A stretch of DNA of 64,000 nt from Pardosa pseudoannulata (lineage: Eukaryota; Arthropoda; Arachnida; Araneae; Lycosidae), in NCBI GenBank assembly GCA_032207245.1, contig CM063500.1:35606011-35670010 (forward strand), read 5' to 3'. Under the pieces are notes generated by a model. The model had not been told where the DNA came from and searched no databases. It worked only from the letters and a program-made list of their open reading frames with translations. Shown one piece after another: positions 15,275-27,229 of this stretch (its first letter is position 1; every line of letters starts with the position of its first letter). Position numbers and translations under genes: made by a program.

Positions 15275-15284
15275 TGTGTATAAT

Positions 15285-15459
15285 ATTTTGGTTTGGAGTG
15301 CTACGGTCTACTTTTTTGCAACACGAGGGAAATGAGACTGGGACCTACTGCTTAAAGCTGATTCGGAACGGCTACGAACATCCATGCTACTGTGGGATTC
15401 GAACCCACGAACACCGGTACCGAAAGTCAGCACTCTAACCATTCGGCCAGAGCTCGGCC
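15285..15459 (-). mobile_element. tRNA-derived SINE, complete with target duplication
   Basis: On the minus strand the head reads TGGCCGAATGGTTAGAGTGC (RNA polymerase III A box) and, about 30 bp on, GGGTTCGAATCCCAC (B box). A body follows with AGCTTTAAGCAGTAGGTCCC, and the tail ends in CTCCAAACCAAAA. An exact 10-bp direct repeat, TGTGTATAAT, flanks it at 15275-15284 and 15460-15469, showing insertion by target-primed reverse transcription. The same family occurs at 48092-48272. It is not a functional tRNA gene: no acceptor stem closes around the arms and the unit continues about 100 bp past the tRNA-like part. Confidence 0.9.
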
Positions 15460-15469
15460 TGTGTATAAT

Positions 15470-16890
15470 AGAAACATAGCTATATTAAGCGCATGAATAG
15501 TAAGATAATATAAATTTGCAAACTCACAGGGCATTAATTCAATTTTTTAAGCTTAAACTTATAATATTCCTATTGAAAATTTAATTTTTACATAGTTTGA
15601 AGTTATTGATTTGAGTTTTAGATACTTAAAAAATTAACCGTCAAAATTTGCAATAATTAACAATATTTGTTTATGAGTTTAGTACATGGACTTGTAACGG
15701 TTTATTTAATTTCTAAGCAATTAATTTAAATCAAATTGTAAACTTAATAAACTTAAAATATAAATAATACTAAAATATTTTAGTTACTGTATATATTATT
15801 TTATAAATTTTTATAAAATTTTACTTTTTGTATTTGGCAACGCTTATTATTTATTCTTAGAGGTTTGAAAGAACAAACTAGAATATGATTATGAGAGAAT
15901 AAAATAAAGGGTTGTAAATGATTTCATGGTCATATTTTTATTTTAGAAGCATCATTGAAAGTAATTACTTTTATATGCGTCTTTTACTACAACTCCATCT
16001 TTTTCGATAAGATATTTCCAGAAAATTACATAATCGGATTTTATCGATATATCAGATATTCTTAAATGACAAATCGTTAAGAGCTATTTATGATGTACAT
16101 TTAAAAAATTACCTTTCGTAAATAATTTAACTCTAACTTCACAAATTTCTAAAATTCGCTGCACCCATACAAAAATATATCATACACGTTGCAAATAAAT
16201 AACATATACAGTGATACATAAATCAAACGTAATGATACGTTGTGCTCTGTATAGTGATGTATGGCGCTGTATGATGATATGAGTGATACATTGTTCCGGC
16301 AAGTATGAGTTTAAGAAATTTATTTAAGCAGTAAAATAATATAGACTACATTTAGAAACGAAAAACGGCAATGTAATATATAAAACTATGCTTCGTGATT
16401 TAACTTAGGGAAATGCAAATGATACAATTTTCATATTTAGTTCAACGCATTCTTGGATTAAAAAGACACTTCTTGATCCATATGAACTTGTGATAACCTA
16501 CAAAACCTACAAAAGGTAGGTGTTACTTACAAAAATATCGCAACGGATAGAATGTAGTGTGATTCCGGAAACCTGTCTACACATCTCAATACCAGATTCA
16601 ACCTGAGTTGGTATAGTGGTATTGGTATGGTATTCATATGCATAATTGAGAAGCTCTTTATACTCTAGAAGCACAAACATTTCATGGACATCAAAGGAAC
16701 GAATATTGTATTGATATTTGGTGACTTAGAAATATGTGACATTTAAAACTTACAAGTATTAAATATTTTGTAACCTAGCAAAAAGTTAAACTCTCAGAGA
16801 CATTTGCAGCAAATGAATGATTAAAGGTATGTTATACTGCACTGTAATAATAGGAAGACTAATACGGTATCCAAGTAATACCAGAAAATA
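15470..16890. other. AT-rich spacer
   Basis: No gene recognised. An open frame at 16817-17002 runs into the first unit of the array that follows. Confidence 0.4.
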
Positions 16891-17944
16891 TGCTGGTTTG
16901 ATGATTTGTCAAATCATCATAGATTTAGATTGGGAAATTTTGTCACATCTACGATTATCCTACGATGCAGTTTCATTAATTATCATTAGTTTTTCTTGTT
17001 AAAAAATGTTTGAAAGAATTTTTTTTCAAAATTGAATCAGATGCTAGTCAAGCATTATTTGAGTTCTTTGCATCTAAGGACAAGAATTTTGTCAAAACTC
17101 TATTCGTAAAATGCCTCCACGGATGAAAAATTTTGTAAGTAACGGCGGATATTGCTGGTTTGATGATTCGTTAAATCACCACAGAGCTAGTTTGGGAAAT
17201 TTTGTCAAATCTACGATTATCCTACGATGTAGTATTATCAATTATCTTTAGTTTTTCTTGTTGAAAAAATGTTTGAAAGAAAGATTATTCAAAATTGAAT
17301 TAGATGCTAGTCAAGCAATATTTGAGTTCTTTGCATCTAAGGACAAGAGTTTTATCAAAATTATATTAGCAAAATGCCTCCACGGATAAAAAGTTTGTAA
17401 GTAACGGCGGATATTGCTGGTTTGATGATTCGTTAAATCACCACAGAGCTAGTTTGGGAAATTTTGTCAAATCTACGATTATCCTACGATGTAGTATTAT
17501 CAATTATCATTAGATTTTTCTTGTTGAAAAAATATTTAAAAAAAATTTTTATTCACAACTGAATCAGATGCTAGTCAAGCAATATTTAAGGTCTTTGCTT
17601 CTAAGGACAAGAATTTTATTACAAGTCTATCAGCAAAATGCCTGCACGGATGGAAAAGTTTGTAAATATCGGCGTATATTGCTAGTTTGATGATTCGTTA
17701 AATCACCACAGAGCTAATTTGGAAAATTTTGTCAAATCTAAGACTATCCTACGATGTAGTATTATCAATTATCATTAGATTTTTCTTGTTGAAAAAATGT
17801 TTGAAAGAAAGAGTTTTCAAAATTGAATTAGATGCAACTCAAGCAGTATTTGAGTTCTTTGCATCTAAGGACAAGAGTTTTATCAAAACCGTAATAACAA
17901 AATGTCTCCAATGATGAAAAATTTTGTAAGTAACGGCGGATATT
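16891..17944 (+). repeat. 262-bp tandem array, 4 units, with a partly conserved reading frame
   Basis: TGCTGGTTTGATGATT recurs at 16891, 17153, 17415 and (as TGCTAG) 17680, a period of 262-265 bp. Every unit encodes on the plus strand a variant of SQAIFEFFASKDKSFIK followed by KCLHG or KCLQ and a stop. In unit 4 the frame is open for 61 codons (17729-17914), from SNLRLSYDVV through FFLLKKCLKER to KCLQ. Unit 2 keeps FFLLKKCLKER through KCLHG. Units 1 and 3 have frameshifts. I do not recognise the protein. It may be duplicated coding DNA, now mostly decayed, or a satellite that happens to have few stops. Confidence 0.9.
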
Positions 17945-18647
17945 ATATTTTGCAATAAAAATTATTAAAGCTATACAAATATATTAATTTATTTCACTTA
18001 CGAAACGAAGAGAAGTTTCTGTAGATCCAATATATGAAAACTTATAATTCTAATCATAAAATGCATTCCGTGAGAAATAAATTATATCGAAGATTAATGT
18101 TTGTTTTACATATATTAATTCGTAAATTTTTAAAATCCATCATGCATGTCCTCCACTTAAAATATTATACTATACTTATATTCTGTCTAAGCAACATTTT
18201 TGAGAAAATTTTATTAAGCTTCATGATTTTAAAACTAAAGCATTCTTCAGGATATCATTCTTTATTTTTTAAATCTTCACGAGAAAAATATGTTTGCTTT
18301 CAAAGATAGTGCTATTGTTTCAATCAAATAAAAATAAGCCATCATTTATGTCATTTATCCTCGCCGAAGTTTATTATCAGATTTATAAAATGTCTTCATT
18401 CTTTCTTTCATCAGATTTCAGTTCCAGAATAGCCTCTCGAAAAATTTAAGACCGGATCTGGAAAATTATCTTGCACGTGCTGATGACATTTATCCAATCA
18501 CTATTGGTTGAAGCATCAGTTGCAGTTTAGATTTTTCATTTAAACTGAAACTTAATCTCCTAGGGAAACATTTTCTTACGCATTAAAGATTTGCTCAATT
18601 TGTAAACCGAGATCTCTTTAAAAATTCCGCATTTTTTTGTAGTTTAA
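17945..18647. other. AT-rich spacer
   Basis: A 91-codon open frame at 18034-18309 is rich in Leu, Ile, Phe and Lys as expected from AT-rich DNA. I see no domain in it. Confidence 0.35.
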
Positions 18648-18662
18648 GTATATATATGATTC

Positions 18663-18735
<73 letters not shown>

Positions 18736-18749
18736 ATATATAGCATGAT

Positions 18750-18804
<55 letters not shown>

Positions 18805-18848
18805 GTTATACATATGTATGTATGCATATGTATGTATACATATGTATA

Positions 18849-18879
<31 letters not shown>

Positions 18880-19057
18880 TATATATATTTTTATATATAT
18901 GTATATTGGTATATATAAATATATATGTATATAATATGTATATATATATTTTAATATATATATGTATATATATATATATGATTCAAATAGTATATTATAT
19001 ATATTGTTTATAATTTATGTGTATATATATTATGTTTATATATATGTATATATATAT
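18648..19057. repeat. imperfect (AT)n/(ATGT)n microsatellite
   Basis: Blocks of AT dinucleotides mixed with ATGTAT and ATACAT variants, interrupted at 18981-18997 by GATTCAAATAGTATATTA, which is part of a longer direct repeat. Confidence 0.95.
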
Positions 19058-19644
19058 GTATTCCACTGGTTAAACGGTGAAAAGGCGGAATGTGCTTCTT
19101 ATAAAGGAAGAAAAACACATGCCGCGATGAATCGGGGGTGAGCAAATTTTGCTACATTTGAATTGCCCGTGGAAAATAAGCAGTCAGAGGGTTAAAGATA
19201 TTTTCAGATTATTCTTTGGTGTAATAAAAGATATAATTATAAATTATAATTCATATTTTAAGTTGTATTATAAGTGTGTTTGATGATTCAAATAGTATAT
19301 TATTATGCTCTTCTAATTTAATAGAGCTGTATTGAATTATTTCGAGAAATCCTTATTTAGGATGATTTTACTACTAATTTCATACATATATGCACACATT
19401 CATGCATCTATGCATGCACGCATATGTGCCGGGTGTTCCGGGTATGTTGCAATAAATTTCCAGGGCACAGTTATAGTATAAAGAATTGCAAAATGAGATG
19501 AGATTTATTTATTTATTTAGAAGCTATAATACGTTATTTACGATGTTTTTCATGCTAACACTCAAAGTCAAGCTCTTTAACTGCTCACTTCTGGTATCTT
19601 TTCGACACTTCCGGTGATGATTGACCCATATTGTACCACACCTA
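19058..19644. other. mixed spacer bounded by a 21-bp direct repeat
   Basis: A 21-bp direct repeat (ATGATTCAAATAGTATATTA plus T) lies at 18978-18998 and 19283-19303. Between the copies is a less AT-rich stretch (19065-19195) containing GCCGCGATGAATCGGGGG and ending CAGAGGG next to TTAA. It may be an insertion with a long target duplication, or a decayed piggyBac-like end. Confidence 0.35.
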
Positions 19645-20738
19645 CTATACTCTGTGTAAACTCAATAGGCACTTCAAGGTCACTGATTTTTGCCCGATGA
19701 CCAACTGTAACTATGGTAACGACAGTTGGAGAATGATTTTACTCTTTTTTCCCACTGTGTTAAGGGGTGTCATGCATCGTGTGGGCTCTTCGTGCATGAT
19801 GAAAGTATGTTTATTTAGACTACACTTTGAAGAATACTTAATACTTTACACAAAAGTTTATGAGTAATTTCAGACCAGTTTCTAAGTTCATAAATTTAAG
19901 ATATAATCCCATTTCATAAAATTACAATTTGAAATTGTATGTTATATTCTAATCCGTAAGATTTAAAAAATTCTACTGAAAAAGTAAATCTAATTTTTTT
20001 CCACACACAGTTGCATTATTTATTGAAATACTTAATATCATTAACATGATTAAATATTTCGCTAATTTTAATGAGTAATTAGTTATAATTTCTCACTATT
20101 TTTCTTTATATTTGTATGATTCTTTTAATCTAAATATCAAAAGTATTTCTTAATAATTAATTTATTTAAGAGAATGTAGTTCTGAAATTCCTTAAATTTA
20201 AGTTGTATGTTAATAAGTATATTATGAAGTTATGTGGACCATAGTAAAGTTTCTATTCCAAAATTGTACTGTATTAATTATTTTATGATTTTACAAGAAT
20301 TGAAAGAGGTCTTAATGCAATAACACTATTTTGTATAGTTTTATTATGTATTTAAAGATTTATGGTCTGTTGACACATTTTTAGAAAGTGAAAATTTCTT
20401 TAGAAGGTAGAGATTCCTAAGGTTTTAGTAAGAATTCTAAATTAAAATGAATTTTTGTATATTTACAAAAATATCTGTGATTTATTATAACCATTTTATA
20501 CATATTGTTAAACTTTTCTTTATGCAAATAGTTAACGCATTTATACACAACTGAAAAATTTTACTTTGCTTATAATAATAAAGAAAATTGTCTGAACGTA
20601 TTGGAATCAAATCCTCAACTGAAGTGCTGAAAATAAGTGTGAATGCACAGGCTTCTTGGTCGCTACCATAGTAACCGATGACTGGGGAAACGAGAAAGTG
20701 TGACCTTGAAGCACCAATAGATTTTACATGGACTATAA
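19645..20738. other. segment bounded by ~75-bp imperfect inverted repeats
   Basis: The sequence at about 19651-19726 (CAATAGGCACTTCAAGGTCA and CTATGGTAACGACAG) recurs inverted at about 20657-20729 (on the minus strand CTATTGGTGCTTCAAGGTCA and CTATGGTAGCGACC). The interior is AT-rich without coding content. This could be a non-autonomous transposon with eroded ends, but I could not define target duplications. Confidence 0.45.
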
Positions 20739-20847
20739 ATATTTCTGTAAGTTATTAAAACTTAATTCATACCATTAATATGGTGTTACTAAGTATATAA
20801 AACCAAAATTTTGAAAAAAATATTTTTAATTTTTTATGTAACTGGCT

Positions 20848-21555
20848 GTCCTATAAGTAGGACAACGGTCCAATACATTACTAAACAAATATCACTTACA
20901 TTGCAGTAGGCTGATTTATAGATGAAATTTGGGTACACCGTCAAAACAAAGTCCAACATTACATTTTAAGATACTGTGGTTGGTTTTCTCTTGCAGTTAT
21001 TGAACTGGCAGTAAAAGAATAAATTTATCTTGCAATATCCAGTTTTTCTGAATGGAATAGACATCTATTTACCCCTTGTTGTGTCCAGGTGTGTGAACAT
21101 TTGTTTGAACTGGTTTTCATTTGAAGATAAGAAAAGAATTGAGCTATCAGTGCAATATCGAATTCGTGGAAAAATAATCGGGATTGAACCGTCGTCTTAA
21201 TTTTAGGGTACCTTTTTTATACTTACAAAATATACGTGTAAAATATATTTTTCAACAAAAACTTTCAACTACATTACTAGCTCTGTTTTTAAACTAAAAG
21301 TTTTACTCCACAATTTTTGAAAAAAAATAATATAAAATTGAAGATTATAAAATGACAATTTTGAAGAGGTTACTGAAAATAAATTTTACAATAAAATATA
21401 ATTTGATTTCTCAGTTTTTTTTGTTACTATGCTACAGTGTATCTGTTGTAAATGTGTTAAAATAAAATCCACTCAGAAAATATTCATAACTTTATTATTA
21501 AATGGAATTTTATTTACTGTCCTGTTTATAGGACAGCGGTCCAATATGGGTTAAA
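20848..21555. other. two directly repeated hairpin-bearing piggyBac-like ends
   Basis: TGTCCTATAAGTAGGACA followed by ACGGTCCAATAC (from 20848) and CTGTCCTGTTTATAGGACAG followed by CGGTCCAATATGGG (from 21518) are two copies of one motif in the same orientation. The second ends exactly at TTAA (21546-21549), so on the minus strand it begins CCCATATTGGACCGC, a piggyBac-type end. Each copy contains a hairpin. A matching opposite end was not found. The interval between them is AT-rich with no coding content. Confidence 0.5.
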
Positions 21556-21788
21556 CAGCTGTATCATGACTTCTAATGACTCTAAAAACAAGCTGAAAAC
21601 TGTTTTCGAAAGCTAAAATAATAATCTTTAAAATAAATGAATAAATATTTTTCGATATTTTTCACGAGAAATGCTATTTGAACGTGGTCGGTTACCTTAA
21701 AGAGGGGGACAGTGTCTCTCGCGTAAGCGGCCACAAGTTTCAAGTCGTACGTGTCATCTGGGTAGTGCTAAATGAGAGACAACCTCTT

Positions 21789-22885
21789 TGGTATACCTCC
21801 TATAGTTATATATGAGTGTCACGAGCCCGGGATTCACCTGAATGATCTTTTTGTAGTTTCTTCTCTAGTAGACCAGAACTTGGTTCTGTAGCGCTTGTTT
21901 CTTACCGGAGTTGATTATATTAATTCTCGAGCCATGGCTGGCCTCGCGTAGGTCAGCTGCAGCTTTATAGATGTCCTGGTTGCTGTCGTGGAGACTTTTC
22001 AGTAATAGCTGATGTATGGGCGAAACGCCTGGGTCAGCTTAGGAATTAGCTTACCTTAAAGTGTCCCCAGGGATACTTCTCCTTTAGGAGTGTAAGGGCT
22101 TCACGAACCTGGGGTGCCTGAGTGATCTTTTTTTCTATCGTCTTCCCTGGTAGATCAGAACTTGTCTCTGTAGTGCTTGTTCCTTACTGGGGTTGACCAT
22201 ATTAAACTTCAAACGATGACGAACCTTGCGTAGGTCAGCTGCAGCTCTATAGCTGTTGTGGTTGCTGTCGTGATGACTGGTCTTTAGTTCGTCAGCCGCT
22301 GTATGAACATACTAGTCTGGGTCAACGTAAGGAATTCTCTTACCTTAAACTATTTCCCTAGGGACACTTCTCCTTTAGGAGTATAAGGGCTTCACGAACC
22401 TGGGGTGCCTGAGTGATCTTTTTTTCTATCGTCTTCCCTGGTAGATCAGAACTTGTCTCTGTAGTGCTTGTTCCTTACTGGGGTTGACCATATTAAACTT
22501 CAAACGATGACGAACCTTGCGTAGGTCAGCTGCAGCTCTATAGCTTTCGTGGTTGCTGTCGTGATGACTGGTCTTCAGTTCGTCAGCTGCTGTATGAACA
22601 TACTAGTCTGGGTCAACGTAAGGAATTCTCTTACCTTAAACTATTTCCCTAGGGACACTTCTCCTTTAGGAGTGTAAGGGCTTCACGAACTTGGGGTGCC
22701 TGAGTGATCTTTTTTTCTATCGTCTTCCCTGGTAGATCAGAAATTGTTTCTGTAGTGCTTGTTCCTTACTGGGGTTGACCACATTAAACTTCGAACCATG
22801 ACGAACCTCGAGTCGGTCAGCTGCAGCTCTATAGCTGCTGGGGTTGCTGTCGTGGTGACTGGTCATTCAGTTTGTCAACTGCTGT
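21789..22885 (-). repeat. 291-bp GC-richer tandem array, 4 units, with conserved minus-strand frame
   Basis: The anchor TCCTTTAGGAG recurs at 22080, 22371 and 22662, a period of exactly 291 bp (97 codons). Units 2 and 3 are nearly identical, unit 4 is slightly diverged, and unit 1 (21789-22079) is strongly diverged. Each unit keeps a minus-strand frame of about 45-50 codons. Unit 2 contains HDSNHNSYRAAADLRKVRH and later SKEQALQRQVLIYQ. Unit 1 keeps HDSNQDIYKAAADLREASH and KKQALQNQVLVY, with many conservative replacements (R/K, I/V, M/I). Unit 4 has a one-base shift near its start. A GTAAG following TTTAAG is conserved in all units and could be a splice donor. I do not recognise the peptide. 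Confidence 0.93.
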
Positions 22886-23929
22886 ATGGTCTCATTAGCA
22901 AATTAGCAAAAGTAGCAAAGTTGGTGATATTTAAACTTAAATAAAAATCGATTTTCTCGTCTTATGTTTTTTATATGTTTAACTTACATGTGAAAAGGTG
23001 TAATGTAAGTGTAAAAGTATACAATAAATGATCTCCTTCAAAATATTTTTAGTTCTCTTTCAAATTTTTCAAAAAAAATATAGTTTATAAATTTACTTCT
23101 TTCTTCAATCTAATTTTGTTATCACTTGCGAAACAAATCTTAAATTTTTTTTGAAAATATTAGATCCAAACATGAGATATATTCTTAACAGTAAAAACAT
23201 ATTTTTATAAAGGGTTCTATTTTTAAGAGTCTAAGATAAACCATATTTCAAAGCTTATCTCCACTTACTTAATGAAACTTACATGATTAATCATTCACGA
23301 GAAGTAGATGTGAATAAAAAAATCCTTTTTTGTTTCTACTAATAAAAGTACATCAGAATATAATTTATAAAGTACTTCAAAGTTTATTTTGAAAGAACAA
23401 TCACTTTTTATCAGTTATATTTGCACACAATTATAAACTATATAGAGATAAAACTTAAAATTTTCTCACTTGCACTTAAAAGGCGATCAAATTAAAACTG
23501 AAAATAAAAGCAAGTTATTGATTTCCATTTAATAAAATTCTGAGCTAAGTAATTAAAATCACATTTAGTCTCAATTTATGAGATTAATAGAATTTTTTTG
23601 AAAAGAGGCTAATTAATTTTACGTTTATCAAAGCTGTTTAGTTAAATTAATACGCGACATTATTATTCGGGATTCTGTACTTCATTATGGACACATCTCC
23701 TATAAAAGTACTTCAATGTAGGTTAATTTTCTCGTTTAAAAAAGAAAACAAATCTATTATCTTAAATGAAATGATTTATAATTAATTAAAAAGCTTGAAT
23801 TAGCATAAAACTATTTTAATAGCTCCGTTTTCTGTTTAATTAAACTGCATGTACGGGAAAGTTTTCTTAACTTAATAATTCTATATCTCAAAGACAAACG
23901 TTCATTTATATTCTTTTTAACTTATTGAA
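22886..23929. other. AT-rich spacer
   Basis: Composition drops back to AT-rich right after the 291-bp array. Nothing recognised. Confidence 0.4.
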
Positions 23930-24640
23930 TCAAAATTATATCTCATGATCTTCATCAAATACTATTGACTATTACTTCTACTACCAAATATAGTATGTAG
24001 ATGATCGTACAAGAATTATGTATATTTTACTATGGAAGTTATATTTTAGTTTCATTATAATTTTTAATCATCAAAATTATAAATATATCTTATGACCTTG
24101 ATCAAATAATATTGATTGTTTTCATCTACTACTAGATATAATATGAAGATGTTTGTATTCGAATTATGCATACCATATTTTTGTATGGAAGTCCATTATA
24201 GTTTCGTTAGTCATCAACATTATAAATATATCCCATGACATTGATAAATATATCTTATGAACTTGATCAAATATTATTGATTGTTTTCTTCTGCTACGAA
24301 ATACAGCATTTAGATGTTTGTATGCATTCCATACTTTAGTTTGGAAATTCCATAATAGTTTCTTTTATCATTTAATCTTATATCTCATAACCTTGATCGT
24401 ATAATATTGATTTTTTTTTTATTTTACTACCAAATATAGTATGAAGATTTTTGTAAAACGATTATGCATTCCATATTTTAGCCAGAAAGTTATTATAGTT
24501 TCGTTAATCATTATTTTTATAAATATATTTCATGACCTTGATCAAATAATATTGATTGTTTTCTTCTGCTAACAATAACAAAATTTAGTTGTTGTATTCG
24601 AAGTATGCATTCCATATTTTAATATGATGTTTCATTATAA
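23930..24640. repeat. decayed ~148-bp tandem array, 5 units
   Basis: Variants of CATGACCTTGATCAAATAATA occur near 23944, 24090, 24256, 24386 and 24530. Each is followed by TATTGATTGTTTTCTTCTGC-like sequence and by ATTATGCATTCCATATTTTA. Spacing varies from 130 to 166 bp, so the array is old. Confidence 0.8.
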
Positions 24641-25246
24641 CTTAAACATTTATTGATTTATTAATATAATGAATACAGTTTGTATTCGAACTTTGTATGC
24701 TTTATAAAACTTGAATTATGCATTCCATATCCAGTTATTTTTCAAAACTGTTTACATTGTTAACCATTGTTTTTAAAATTATAATTAGAAGCTGCAATTT
24801 GTAATATAAAAAATTTAAATAGTCTTTGCAGTAATGGTATTTTTCTAGTAAATATTGGTTTAACATCACAATTTAAGATTCAGGTCACTTTAAAAATGAT
24901 CCTTAAATAACTATTTTTACTTTAAAATAAAAATTATCATAATGTAATAAATGCACAAGGGGCTGTACAACAGGAGAAAAGAAAATGGAATGTGCAAAAG
25001 AATGCAAATCAAACTTTATTCATTCTTTACTATAGGAAATCGCAGAAACATAATATGTTTATCCTATCCTAACATGTTTTACGGGAGATGTACTGAAAAT
25101 ATTTTACAACACTTTTTGTTATAGTTATTTTCAAAAATATGTAACCACTTATGCGATTATACGCCAACTATATATACAACTCGCCAATTTTACAATATTA
25201 ATGTACAAAATAATGTTTTGTTTTATGGAAGGCGATCATCTTTATA
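24641..25246. other. AT-rich spacer
   Basis: Nothing recognised. Confidence 0.35.
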
Positions 25247-25408
25247 ATCATATATATATATATATTTATACATATGTATATATATATGTATATTTATATA
25301 TATGTATATATATATATATTTATATATATGTATATATATATATTTATATATATGTATACATATACACACACACACAACACACACATATATATATGCATAT
25401 ATATACAC

Positions 25409-25493
<85 letters not shown>

Positions 25494-25520
25494 CACACAC
25501 ACACACACAAATATATATAT

Positions 25521-25557
<37 letters not shown>

Positions 25558-25582
25558 CAAATATATAAGAGAGAGAGAGAGC
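25247..25582. repeat. compound (AT)n/(ATGT)n/(AC)n/(GA)n microsatellite
   Basis: AT blocks with interspersed GT and AC runs end in a short (GA)n at 25568-25581. Open frames on both strands here are low-complexity artefacts. Confidence 0.97.
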
Positions 25583-25684
25583 TATAATATATATTTTAAC
25601 ATTTTCAATTCTTTATTACTCTTTTTATGTTTTATTAATTAAAAAAATATTTTACGAATAAGATTTAACTGTGCATATTACTAT

Positions 25685-25731
25685 ATTTATGCATGATATA
25701 CTTTATGCTCAAGTATAGTATCATGCATAAA
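25685..25731. other. imperfect palindrome (hairpin)
   Basis: TTATGCATGATATACTT and, inverted, AAGTATAGTATCATGCATAA can pair around a short loop. Role unknown. Confidence 0.5.
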
Positions 25732-25739
25732 CATGAAAT

Positions 25740-26342
25740 ATGAGAGTGCAGTAGATTTTTTTATGTACAATAAATGCATTTTTAAATTTTTATCTTTATT
25801 TAAATGCACTACGTTCACATTTTTATTAAATCTTTTGCACACAAGTACTTAAATTTTCAAAAATGATTTCTCAGATGGTTATTCTAAGCAATACACCTAA
25901 AAAAATTTAAAATATACTTTTTTTAAATATGTTTTAAATATTTAAAATTTTTAGCTCTGTATAATGAAAAATTTTATAAATATTATAAATATTAAAAACG
26001 ATAAACATTTTAAATAAAATAGATAGGAGAAATAACTCAAAAATAACTACAATATACTAATTTTATCTTATATAAAAATATTCATTATTATTGAATTTCT
26101 CTATTTCTTAATTTTGAATGAACACTGAGCACAAAATTCGAAATAATGTTTTACATAAAAAGCAAATTAAATTTTAATACATTTGTATATTTTTGCTAGA
26201 TATTTGATATGTATTTTTAACTACTAACTCAGTTGTAATTAAAGTACATTTACACAAAAATCAATACCTTACTCTATTTGATAAATAATACCAAAAGTGT
26301 CACATTTTCACAAATTTAAAGTGATTCTCTAGCATCAATGCA
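25740..26342. other. AT-rich spacer
   Basis: Nothing recognised. Confidence 0.35.
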
Positions 26343-26940
26343 AAACATACTTTCTGTACTCTAAGTACGTTTTGTATGAGATGACTATTAGAGTAAAGTA
26401 CAGTACTATTGGATAAAATTTGATCTATACTTAAAAGTTTAAAGGTATTATAAACTTCTTGGAAAAGTTTGCTCTACACTTAATAACTGATAACTCAATT
26501 TTTTGTAGAAGAATGGACGTGTCATTTTGTACAAAATTTTGAAACTATATGTCTGGAGGATATTTACGTAGCAACGATGGCAACAAGAAGATAGTTACTC
26601 CTATTTACCATTCAGTTTAAAAAAATAAAGAAAAAACACTCAAAGAAAAAAATACTTTCCATACTTTAAGTATGAAATTGTAATAGAGGACTATTAAAGT
26701 AATGTACAGTACTATTGGAAAGAATTTAATTTGTACTTAAGTTTAAAGGAATTATAAACTTCTTGGAGAAGTTTGCTCTACACTTAATAACTGATAACGC
26801 AATTTTTTGTAGAAGAAAGGAGGTGCCATTTTGTACAAAATTTGAACACTATAAGTGTGGAGGATATTTACGTAGAAACGACGCAACGAGAAGATAGTTA
26901 CTCCCATTTACAATTCAATTTAAAGAAATAAAGAAAAAAT
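26343..26940. repeat. ~300-bp tandem duplication
   Basis: Copy 1 (26343-26640) and copy 2 (26646-26940) share CAGTACTATTGGA, then GTTTGCTCTACACTTAATAA, TTTTTTGTAGAAGAA and GGAGGATATTTACGTAG. Small indels separate them. No coding content. Confidence 0.92.
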
Positions 26941-27229
26941 ATGAACGTAAATACATAATACGTACTCATCTGCATTACGTTACAATTAAAGGGTTATATA
27001 CCAGTTTAATTAATTCTCGATATGAAATAAAAAAAAGTGTACAATGCCGCATACAAATGAGCTGCATTAATAATTACATTGATATGAAGAATACAAACAT
27101 AAATCTAAATATGACAACTGATTAAATATGAATCTAGAGGCTCAATATTCAGTCCACATTTAATCTTCTTACTCAAATACACGATTGTAATTTAATATCT
27201 AGTATGTATAGACAATTATAATTTGTAAT

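Noticed and set aside
15390..15459. tRNA gene from A and B boxes
   Set aside because: The unit has a long non-tRNA body, an ACCAA-type tail and a target duplication, so it is a SINE.
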